The notes under the pieces: generated by a model
What the model was told of the DNA's origin: nothing
Databases searched by the model: none
What the model saw: the letters and a program-made list of their open reading frames with translations, nothing else
Assembly (NCBI GenBank): GCA_034008185.1
Contig: CM067081.1
Span: 19,653,821 to 19,717,820, forward strand
Direction: 5' to 3'
DNA: 64,000 nucleotides
Origin: Gorsachius magnificus
Lineage: Eukaryota; Chordata; Aves; Pelecaniformes; Ardeidae
In this document: positions 1 to 9,895 of the stretch, piece by piece
How the letters are laid out: the number at the start of each line of letters is the position of its first letter
Position numbering within the stretch: position 1 is the stretch's first letter
Translations under genes and position numbers: made by a program

Positions 1-3000
1 TTTTTATGAAATACTGCCAATTTTTTTAAATTCAAGTACTGGTAAAATACAAATATACCTGCTTTAAGAATAGGGTCCTTGTTTATGTGAGGAAAGATTA
101 TTAATTTATCTGTTCAGCTGTATCAGCTTTAATTCTAGGAAAATGAAGGCTTTCAGCTGCAATATTACCACAGTTATAGCTACAGCTATTACCTTTGTTA
201 AATGCCATTTTGCACAGGCCAGGTTAGTTCAATACCAGCTGAGATATTTGCTTAAACAGCTATACTGTTACAGAAATCACAGTACTGAAACGTTCTCCAT
301 GTGTGGGCTGGTGTAAGGAGCCTGTTACCATAGACAGCTCAGTGGCGTTCCTGACATTTCTCAATAGCTGCTAAGAATAGGACATTAAAACCATTGCCTT
401 CAGTTCCCTGTTTGGGAAGGCAGGGAGGTGATGACAATGATCTAGAAAGCCACAAGAAGTCGCTTTCAACTCTGTTTTAACTGGCGGCCAAAGCAGCACA
501 GGCAACAGTAAAGAAAAGGTAAGAAGCAGCCCAGTATTTGTGGTAATGTACAAGAAAATGTAAAAAGGTCTGCTAAGATTGCCAGATAAATAAAGGGGGG
601 CCGCAAGGGAGACCGATGTGAGGAAGATGCTGGGCAGAGAGCCTAGAGATGTGAGTGTCCTCTGGGACAGCTTAGGGGGGCTCAACAAAAGTCACTTCAC
701 TCCCCTGTGTCTTTGACCTCTTCTCTGTAAATGGATTTAAGTGACCATTTCTCATTCTAAGAAGAAGCAAAATGATGTAAGAACTAGACATTAGTAAGTT
801 ATTACTCATCCACTGCAAATTTGTGATTCAATCTTCACGGGTGTCTTGAGGCAATACTAGTGGTTGCTGCCTAGCTGACCGTGAAAGCAGGTGAAAAATA
901 ACTTTATCAATGAAATGGCTGGATCGACCATGTAAGTCTGTTCCCAGGAACACCCCAATCACTAATTTCTGTACATCAAGCTCTGTCACTCCCCACCAAT
1001 ACAACTTAGTAGATACAAGCAAGCAGAGAGTTGAAGGCTTTGCGCTCTTTGGCTCTTCTTTGGCTTTTCCTCAGGGCATACACAGCCGCTGAGTGCAACA
1101 TTTACCTGCTGGGTCCAATTCTATAAATTACATGCTCACAGCTTAGGCGTGTCATTCACTTCAGTCCCTTCTTGTCCCCCTTGACCCCATCTCTGCATCA
1201 CAGTCACACAACGTGGCTCTCCCAGCTCCATTATGGCTCCTTGCAGAAGGCAAGGAGAGGCAGTATCTGACTGACCACCACAGCAAGGGCTCCAGCAGAA
1301 AAATTCAAATTATGGGGCAAGAAGGAGATGGGGAGAAGGAAAAAGAAATAAGGCAGCAATTACAGCACGGGGCATGAGGAACATAGTGCAAGGATCCAGA
1401 TCAGGAGAAACCAGCTGGTAAACAGAGACTAGAAGCATGGTGTGGGATATGGAGAAATTTAGTCTGGAGGAGGCAACCCTTCATCAATTCAAAGCCACCA
1501 CGGTCTGCCAAAGGAAGCAAACTTTTCTCTAGTCAGCAGCCCCACTGATTTCAATGGGGTACAGAAAGTTGGTATAGCTGTAGGGCCTGAGCTCTCTTTG
1601 AATTATTTGTTATCTCAAATAGTCTGTAAGGAACAGACTGTACCATCTCATAGTGCTGCTCCACAAAGATCAAAATCTTTAGAAAGAATCCACCTACAGG
1701 GCTGCAGATTTTGGAAGGCAAGTCTAACCCATTTACCACTCTGGGTGTTACATGAAAGCCTGCTTTGTCAGAGTAGGTGAAAGGAACAAGAGGGATTTTA
1801 TTGTCTGAGAACAGCCAATATGGGAAGCTGAAATATTAAGACTAACCGTAACTTTGTTTTTAACAATTAACAGCAAGGCTTTTTCACCAGACTTGTGTGC
1901 TCTGAAGCATGAACTCTACAGATAACCACACAATGCACTGAAAAGTACCACATGCAAAAGGATTAGGGAAAGACAATGCCCTTTGAGGAAAGGAAAGGCT
2001 GAAATGACTCAGGACGCAAAATGACAGCCTTGTACCTTTGGGTAGCCTGTTCAGCAGAGGGAAAGTAATGGGTATGAAAACAAGAACAGATTTTAACCAC
2101 ACCAAATGGAGCATTGTGTAGAACATACTGTGTGTCTCTGGGTAGATATTTGCTCAGATACAGAGAAGAGAAACTCACACAAAACCTCTTAAAAAAAGGA
2201 AGTCAAGATACAGATTTGGGGGGCCTTTCAAACCCTACAATGCTCATCAACCGTTGACTATAAAGCCCATGGAAATGAGTGATCATCTATCTGTTAATCT
2301 GAAAGGATTCTGTATCAGTAATACAGATCACTGGTACCCTATATCCACAGCGTTATTTTTCCTGATGACAATGACACCTCCTTGCCACGTTTTCTAGTGG
2401 AGAAAGCAGACACATCCAACCCATCCCTCTGCTCTGCAAACCAGCTGCACACAGGGACCCTCTCCTAATGAAATAATTATCTTTGCCATGGAAAATAATT
2501 AGAAGAGCCTAACTCCCTGTCTCAACCTGATTAGCCAATAAAAACTGCAAACTGACTTCTCTTCACAGAAATTTCAGATAGTGTTAGTTGATTCATTCTA
2601 GTTAAAACCACTCCTTTTCCCAGAAAGAAGGGCAGGAGCTGAGGATTCACCTGTATGTTGGTAAACCGTTCTTGCTCATTACCATCTTCTAAAGCAAAAG
2701 CTCACCTTATTTAACAGTGAAGACATAGCCTAAAACTCCAGTAACTAACTGAAATTCCTGTAAAGACCAGGCCGTGCTGATGTAGTTAGTCACAGTGTTG
2801 GGAGAAGCCTGGGCTTCATCATGTGCTGAAGTACAACTTGCCAAACTTTCAGTGCATGCACAGAAATTAGTGCTTCAGCTATCTTGCTAAAGTCAAAGCA
2901 GCAAAAATCCCTCCTGGTATGGCTCAGTTACACCAGTGTAATTTCCACGGTAGGCACCTGCATTATCAACAAAAACCTGCCATGATTTGGTGGGATGGAC

Positions 3001-3940
3001 CGAGCTCTCCAAACAGGGAATGGTGCTGTAGGCGAAATTCCTTTGCCAAATTCAGCTCCTTCAGTGACCGAGGGCAGAGACACCGCTGCTTTTGAGGCAT
3101 GATTCCCCTCACTCACCTCAGATTTAGGATGAAAGAGTGTGGCCTGAGTGTGTCTGTTTGCTAGCTACAAAGGAGGCAAGATGGCAATAACGAGAGAAGA
3201 TGCAAACATCTACGGGGTCAGTATTATTTTTGATCACATAAATGACACCTTTTGTGCCAAAAAATGGTACTATCTGTTCTCATAGCTGTGGTGGCTCAGG
3301 AGCAAATAGTTTTCAATTAGAAATTCATATTCTACTATATAAAGCATATATGAGGACAATAGCTGATATCTACTATGTAGCAGCTCCTTAAAAAAAAAAT
3401 TGTATTTGATACAGTGGGAATAAAAGTGTTCTGATAGTACCTTTGATTTGAGTGACATGCGCTCAATTCTTTATGCCACCAGTACTAAGTGATGCCTAAG
3501 ATTTCTAAAAATATGTGTCTCACTTTCTTAGCTCATGGAAAATGTGGAAAAAAAACCTATATTAGCCTTCATCTTGACACAGAAAATAAAGCTGATTATA
3601 GAAAAGGTTGCTCCAATTGGATTGTCTGCTCCAGAAAAACTGCTTGTGCATTGATTGCAGTTCTTACAGCAAATATCTTGACCACTACATTTGGCAGCTT
3701 GAAAGGGCTGGTTTCACGAAGGTTGTTATGCACTAAGTTGGTTATGAAAATGAATTTAAGTAGAGAAACATGAACGCCCTAATGAAAAACAAGGCTTGCC
3801 TTATTAGCAAATCAGCCTGGCTTAAAGAGAAAGTAAAGCAGGGATAATGGTACCAATGCAAATAACATTATATAGCTTTTAATAGTAGCATATTAAAAAG
3901 CAGAAATTTAAGAAAACTAAAAAGGAAAGCTGTACTGCAT
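1..3940. other. AT-rich single-copy stretch, no gene seen
   Basis: No open frame longer than about 105 codons, and none resembles a known protein. An interspersed-repeat-like motif, CCCACTGATTTCAATGGGG, lies at 1541-1559. It resembles the partly palindromic core common in ancient amniote repeats, but the flanks are too decayed to bound an element. A block rich in AATAATTA-type motifs with a CCAAT-like AGCCAATAAAA lies around 2461-2560. It could be conserved noncoding DNA, but only alignment would show this. Confidence 0.6.
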
Positions 3941-5018
3941 TTTCATGGCAAGGTTTTGGTAGCGGGAGGGCTCAGAAGCTGCCAGAAGCCTCCCCTATGT
4001 CTGATAGAGCCAATGCCAGCCGGCTCCAAGACAGACCCGCTGCTGGCTAAGGCCAAGCCCATCAGTGATGGTGGTAGTGCATCTGGGATAACACATTATA
4101 GAAGGGGGAAAAACCCTGCTGTGCTACAGCAGCCGGAGAGAGGAGCGAGAGGATGTGAGAGGAGCAGCCCTGCAGGCACCGAGGTCAGTGACAAAGGAGT
4201 GCAGGAGGTGCTCCAGGTGCTGGAGCAGAGATTCCCCTGCAGCCCCTGGGGCAGCCCATGGTAGGGCAGGCTGTGCCCCTGCAGCCCAGGGAGGCCCACG
4301 GGGGAACAGATCCCCACCTGCAGCCTGGGTAGGGGGATGTGCCCAAAGGAGGCAGTGACCCCATGTGAAGCCCGGGCTGGAGCAGGCTCCTGGCAGGGCT
4401 TGTGGCCCCATGGGGAGAGGAGCCCGGGCTGGAGCAGGTTTGCTGGCCGGGCTGGTGACCCCACAGGGACCCACGCTAGAGCCATCTGCTCCTGAGGGAC
4501 TGCACCCCGTGGAAGGGATGGACCCACGCTGGAGCAGTTGGTGAAGAACTGCAACCCGTGGGAAGGACTCACATTGGAGGAGTTCGTGGAGGACTGTCTG
4601 CCATGGGAGGGACCCCAGGCTGGAGCAGGGGCAGATGGTGAGGAGTCCTCCCCTGAGGAGGAAGGAGCAGCAGAGACAGCGTGGGATGAACTGATCCCAC
4701 CCCCATTCCCCGTCACCCTGCACCACTAGCAGGGAGGAGGTAGAGAAAATAGGGAGTGAAGTTAAGCCCAGAAAGAAGGAAGGGGTGGGGAGAAGGTGTT
4801 TTAAGATTTGGGGTTTATTTATCATTATCCTCCTCTGATTTGATTAGTAATATATTCAGTTAATTTCCCTGAGTCACATCTGTTTGGCCCATGACAGTAA
4901 TCAGTAAGTGATATCTCCTTGTCCTTTTGTTGACCCACAAGCATTTCATTATATTTTCTCTCCCCTGTCCAGCAGCTTGGGGGGGCACCTGGCATCCAGC
5001 CAGGGTCAACCCACAACA
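3941..5018 (+). mobile_element. Retroviral LTR, GC-rich, probably solo
   Basis: A GC-rich block of about 1.08 kb stands out from AT-rich flanks. I recognise it as an LTR family widespread in birds, read on the plus strand. It opens with CATGGCAAGGTTTTGGTAGC. A TATA-like AACACATTATAGAAGG lies near 4090. The middle (about 4360-4640) is a degenerate tandem array around GACCCACGCTGGAGCAG. It ends in CAGCCAGGGTCAACCCACAACA at 5018. No gag, pol or env-like frame adjoins it, so it is probably a solo LTR. I could not find a convincing target-site duplication, and the left edge is uncertain by a few bases. Open frames on the minus strand here (about 4096-4825) are by-products of the GC-rich repeats. 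Confidence 0.7.
4360..4640 (+). repeat. Degenerate internal tandem repeat of the LTR
   Basis: Variants of the phrase CACGCTGGAGCAG followed by CCCGTGGGAAGGAC recur at roughly 50-60 base spacing inside the LTR. Unit length varies and substitutions are common, so this is an old minisatellite-like expansion within the LTR. Confidence 0.6.
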
Positions 5019-5589
5019 AATGCAAAGCCACAAAGGCAATTAAGTGAATTTATGAATAATATGCTGGATTTTAAGTATCTCAGGTATAACACAAACTTTA
5101 AAAATAAATACATTCCTGTACCATACATAAATGTTAGTGTTGGGTAATTACAAAATGTAGGCAAAAGTGTACAATAAATGTTTCCATTTGTCACTGGGGA
5201 AAAAAATTGCATCGACATCAAATGATGACAAAGTACTTTTATTTCAAGAGCAACAAGTGACAATGTCAATCAGCAGTTTAAAGTTAAGCATTTATTTAAG
5301 CTTATTGCACCTGCACATTGCACAAGCATTTATTTAAGCTTAAGCACACTGCACATTATTTAAGCCTAAATTGCACATGAGAGTTTGAAGGAGCCAGCCC
5401 AGGAGTTTTCTGGACCATTCATGCTGAGGTTTTTGATTCAGTCCTTAAGAACTGTGGACATTAAAAGGCCCAGGGTCATTTAGAAGGTCTTGACATTCAG
5501 AGAAACAGTGTTGTAGCAATGTGACCTGTGCACTTACAGCCTTGTTAGCTCAACATTGATCCCCAGAAAAATAAGAATGTCTGTGACAT
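5019..5589. other. AT-rich single-copy stretch with one short duplication
   Basis: Apart from the 38-base duplication at 5286-5361 listed separately, nothing recognisable is seen. Confidence 0.5.
5286..5361. repeat. 38-bp tandem duplication
   Basis: A unit starting AAGCATTTATTTAAGCTTA occurs at 5286-5323 and again from 5324, period 38. The second unit has diverged in its second half (ACTGCACATTATTTAAG) and a third partial echo (TTTAAGCCTAAATTGCAC) follows. Confidence 0.75.
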
Positions 5590-6222
5590 ATACTCAGTTA
5601 ATATAGAATGACAGAAGTTAATGCAATCTTTGAATATCCATGTGGATTTACAGAAAACAGATTTGGTGAAACAGCTGAATGACATTTTTTCACGGGATTG
5701 TATGTTTGGATGATAAGAAGACTAGCGTTGATGTAGTAACAGCAGTCTTACATAAGCAAGTTGACTTAAGGCTGCATGACATTTGAAATGAAATATAACC
5801 ACACAATACCAATATGGCATGTATTTTGCGGACTAAAAGCCGCCAAACTGATAAAAGCATAATCTCTCAATTTACCAAGAAGGACATTTTAGGTAGATTT
5901 GATCATCATTTTTAATACCCCCAGATATGCCATAATGGGGTTCTTTGACAGTTCCTTCTACTTTTTTCATTATGCTGAAAAACACCTGTAAGGAGGAACC
6001 AATAGGTGGAAGTTGAACTTAAATGCATGAGCAATTACCCATAGGAATGGCTCCCAGGGGGTTACAGTGGGGTCCTCCTCTATACGTATTTGAAAATTAT
6101 GATTGATTGCTTTTCCAAAAATGGTGCCCTGGATCAGACATACGTGAAGTCAGCAAAATCCTGTGACTTGTGGTATGAAAAGGTCAGACTAGAGGATGGC
6201 CCCTTCTGCCTTTAATTTATAT
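5590..6222 (+). mobile_element. Ancient CR1 LINE remnant (RT region to 3' end)
   Basis: Heavily decayed CR1-type LINE on the plus strand. The 5' part (about 5640-5800) aligns by eye to the CR1 reverse-transcriptase stretch: GGATTTACAGAAAACAGAT, then GATGTAGTAACAGCAGTCTT, then CATGACATTT. Most of the middle is lost or scrambled. The 3' end is recognisable at 6182-6216: GGTCAGACTAGAGGATGGCC followed by CCTTCTGCCTTTAAT, the usual end of old amniote CR1s. No frame stays open. It belongs to a much older layer than the CR1 copies with intact ATTCTATGATTCT tails elsewhere in the window. Confidence 0.65.
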
Positions 6223-7805
6223 ATTATTGATGTCAGAACATTTGCCTGGGTAAACCCAAACAGTGTATGTGGGTCTGCAGGCAGAAACACAGAGGTAAGG
6301 GAAATTTTGGTTTTGGCTTTAGTGGAGGCAAGATTAAGTCCATCTATCCTGATCACCAGGTTTGCTGCATTGCCATTAGTTTCAGCAAGCAAAAATGTGG
6401 ATGCATCAGACAACTTTATGCATCTGCATGGAGTCCCTGCGGTCCACAGGGCTCTCCAAGAGGGCAGGAAGACTCTTTCACAGAGAATTGGGTCAGATCA
6501 GACCACATAAATAACTAACAATATTTGTTTTACCTTCCCTTACTTTGCAACAGAACTATGGGTCTCTCTTGCAATTTTGAAGTTATACGCAGATATATAT
6601 GCAGATATGTATGCAGATATATATACATGTATTTTCACACAAATATAGGATTGAAGGGGTGTGAAAGTCAGTATGCAAAAAGGCACCTACCTCACCTATG
6701 AGGGTGGTAATGATATTAACAGGGTGGATTCTCATAAAGGCACAAAGAGAAACCACTTCTGCTTGTGCACAGGAACGATCTAGGGATAAAGCCAGGTTGG
6801 AGGAGTCAGACTGCATGAATTTTACCCTTGTGCCCAAAGCTACCCCAAACCTACCATTCTGTAAGTTTATTTGAGAGCCTAAATGGGGTATAAGAAATGC
6901 CTAAGTCCCACGCTGAGTAGAATTTAAAATAAACCCTTGCTTCATTCAAAAACGTCTCAGAAGTATTTCATCTTGCAACAGGTGGCATGTTACTGCAGCA
7001 ATGAAAAGACACGTCATCTCCTGGTGGCAGAATACACCTTGGGCTAAATTTTATCTGACTGAAAGCAGCCGTCACTGCAGTGAGAGTTGCACATATGGAA
7101 CAAAGCACAGGCTTTTGACTCCTGAAGAGAAACTAAATATCTCTTAAAGCTGAAGGGAATAACAGTTTCATGAGTATTTCTTGATGTTCAAAAAGGGGGC
7201 CTACCATTCCTTTTGTATATGTAGCGCAAAGTAAGAGTGAATCCATATTAGCAGTGGAATTATTCCAGTGTGAAGTAGTGGGAGAAAGCAGCGAGACCCA
7301 CATGTGAGGAGACAAAATTAGCCTATTTTAGTGAAGTAATCATGTACAAGGCAAGTGAAATATAAGAAAAAGAATTCATAATAATTATTATCTCCAAGAC
7401 ACCGTGCTAACACTGGCATCAGTTCTTACAGTTAGAGGTTATGCTTAATGGCTTCTCCTGTAGTAGGGGAATTCCATCTCTAATTGGGCTTTTTTAAAAT
7501 TTATTTGCTTCACAGACTTAATGGGAGCAGACAATATTAACTACAAATAAATAATTAGGCTTCATGTCTTCTGCCTGTCCATTTTAGATTGTTACTGAGC
7601 CTAAGCCTGGAGAAAAAAGCTCAAAATAAAACTGCTTCTGAGAAGTATTGTGTTATGGCTGTTACTGAACTAAACCCAAGGTGGGCAGATACTTTAGGAT
7701 TCTTATGCCTAGGTTTAGGTAAAACATCCAGAGATGAACATAATAACCATATGATAATGCTTATATAGCATTTTTTTACTGTATTTGTAGTGGATGAGAT
7801 CCTAA
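6223..7805. other. AT-rich single-copy stretch, no gene seen
   Basis: It contains a 12-bp repeat (6589-6624) and an A/T-rich block at about 7365-7570 with several AATAATTA/TAATTA motifs that could be conserved noncoding DNA. Open frames at 6196-6518 look like chance frames. Confidence 0.5.
6589..6624. repeat. 12-bp tandem repeat, 3 copies
   Basis: GCAGATATATAT, GCAGATATGTAT and GCAGATATATAT follow one another directly. Confidence 0.8.
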
Positions 7806-7925
7806 CAATCACAGAATAGCTGAGGTTGGAATGACGTCTGTAGATCACCCAGTCCAAGCCCCTGCTCAAAGCAGGGTCACCTACAGCGGTTTGCTCAGGT
7901 CCATGTCCAGTCGGATTCTCTGCCA
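7806..7925 (-). mobile_element. CR1 LINE 3'-end fragment
   Basis: Minus-strand CR1 tail. It starts at ATCACAGAATAGCTGAGGTTGG and continues through ATCACCCAGTCCAAGCCCC, TGCTCAAAGCAGGGTCACC and GGTCCATGTCCAGTCGG. Only about 120 bases of the element's 3' end are present, and it is moderately diverged. Confidence 0.8.
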
Positions 7926-9439
7926 AGCCACTTTCTAGCCAACTGGCCACCAGCTTAATTCTTTGTCTGCTATTAATAGATAGATACAGTTCCACTTATC
8001 TCACCAGCACCTATTGTGCTTTAGGGTTTGGCTATATTTTCAATGTATAGAGGACGCATAATGACCCCTAGGTATTGTAATGTTGCTCGTGCAAATGCAC
8101 ATGTTACTGTAGGAAAAGCAAGTTCAGACTAAGTATTCAGACAACATTAATGCTGATAGGATAAAAAGGATAGCTTTTCTTTAATGAAGAAATAATGTAT
8201 TGAATTACAATGAAGTTTATTTTAAATGAATACTTCATTAAGTGTGAAATGGAGAAGTATTTATCAGCCTGCATAAGAAATGAGTCAATGTAGCAGCAGA
8301 CTGGCTTAATAAATGCGTATTATTACTGTATGATGCGCAAGCATGGTGGGGGAGGTCACCAAAGAGAAGGCAACACAGATAGAGAACAGAAGGATCAGCA
8401 AAACACAGAGGTGACATTACTCATCCAGTCACGCAGTCATAAAGTTGGAAGCTGAATCCAAATCTCCAAAATTCCAATCCATTCATGTCTTTAAAACTAC
8501 ACATTTAAAAAGTCCTGGTGGAAAAATTTTCTTCAGATTTTGTCAGTCTATTGAAATGAAAACATCCCCAAGGATGGCTGGATTTCAGTTCCGTTCCAGT
8601 GGAAACCAGCTAGAAATCTGTTTACACTCCCAACAGTTCATCCTTCTTGCTCCAAAGGCAGACTCTGATTTAGGATCCCAGGAAACTGGGGTCCATGATC
8701 CTACTGCAGCCTCCTACATTTTGAAGTAGGAGCTCTCCTGACCCAACCGACCCGATACCTCTGCTGCAGTGCCATTACCTTTTGTGGAAAACTAAAGAAA
8801 AAATGAGACCAGGTGAAATCAAAGACTTGTCCTACAATGGGACGATTTACTCCTTGGAGGTGCCCACCTCTCCAGAACAGGGAATGAGAAAGCCTTGATG
8901 ACTAGCTTAAACCCTATCAGACCTTTCAGGTGGCTAGATGACGGTGGAGATGAACCCACAGTATGTGTGCAATACAGGAGTGTATTCTCCTCATAATGAT
9001 TGCCATCAATTAATATAATTATGAACTGGATTTGCAGGCTCATATCGGCTGGAAAACAATGTACAAGAATCCTTAAAATGACAGATTAAGAGTAAGGAAG
9101 AGGAGGAACAGACCTCATTGTTCTCTCATGTCCATTTAAAGCAATTAAAAGGAATGCTTTGATCACTTTTCTTTCAGATTAACTATCCTGCTATTTCAGT
9201 GACATCTTTTTCTCAGATCAAGGAGATGATAGGAAAATTACCTTGTATGAATGCAGTATAAACTTCATAGGAGCAGTTAATAAAGCATAATTTTTCATTA
9301 AAGTTTAATAAGTTACTGTAATTAGAGATTACTTTGTTTTAATAACACTTTGCTCATATATGGCATGGAAGTCTGGTCATGAAGAAGCAAATTAAATGCC
9401 AAATCCCAGAGGCCTCACCACTGTCTGCTACTCTGTCTC
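7926..9439. other. AT-rich single-copy stretch, no gene seen
   Basis: No repeat or coding signal is recognised. Blocks at about 8160-8340 and 9235-9345 are rich in TTAATAA and TAATTA motifs and lack repeat features. They are possible conserved noncoding segments. Confidence 0.45.
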
Positions 9440-9895
9440 TTCTGAAGGAGGTTGTAGCAAGGTGGGTGTTGGTCTCTTCTAAGCAACATGCAATAGGACA
9501 AGAGGACATGGCCTCAAGTTCTGCCAGGAAACATTTAGATTTGATATTAGGAACAAGTTCTTCACCGAAAGGGTTGTCAAGCATTGGAAACATTCAAGGA
9601 CAGGTTGGACGGGGATCTGAGCAACCTGATCTAGTTAGCGGTGTCCCTGCTCACTGCAAGGGGGTTGGACTAGATGACCTCTAGAGGCCCCTTCCAACCC
9701 AAAACATTCTATGATTCTATGATTGGAATGGGCTTCCCAGGGAAGTGGTCGAGTCCCCATCCCTGGGGGTATTTAAAAGACGGGTAGACAAGGTGCTTAG
9801 GGACATAGTTTAGTGGTGGACTTGGCAGCATTAGGTTAACAGTTGGACTTGGTGATCCTAAAGGTCTTTTCCAGCCTGAACGATTCTATGATTCT
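9440..9895 (+). mobile_element. CR1 LINE 3' fragment, split by a younger CR1
   Basis: This is the outer CR1 copy on the plus strand. Its left part (9440-9588) reads from CTGAAGGAGGTTGTAGCAAGG to TTCACCGAAAGGGTTGTCAAG and ATTGGA. Its right part (9728-9895) resumes exactly where the left part stopped, with ATGGGCTTCCCAGGGAAGTGG, and ends CCTGAACGATTCTATGATTCTG. Removing 9589-9727 restores a continuous CR1. The subfamily, with a GGTTAACAGTTGGACTTGGTG 3' end, matches the copies at 44062-44506 and 47511-47758. Confidence 0.88.
9589..9721 (+). mobile_element. Nested, strongly 5'-truncated CR1 3' end
   Basis: A 133-base CR1 tail begins AACATTCAAGGACAGGTTGG. It runs through GAGCAACCTGATCTAGTTAG and GGTTGGACTAGATGACCTC and ends CCAACCCAAAACATTCTATGATTCTATG. 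It sits inside another CR1 and is flanked by the 6-base direct repeat ATTGGA (9583-9588 and 9722-9727). It belongs to the same subfamily as the copies at 34627-35268 and 57211-57843. Confidence 0.88.

Noticed and set aside
4096..4825. Two overlapping minus-strand frames of 206 and 233 codons
   Set aside because: They lie wholly within the GC-rich LTR, are antisense to it, and are made of its internal repeats. No domain is recognised.
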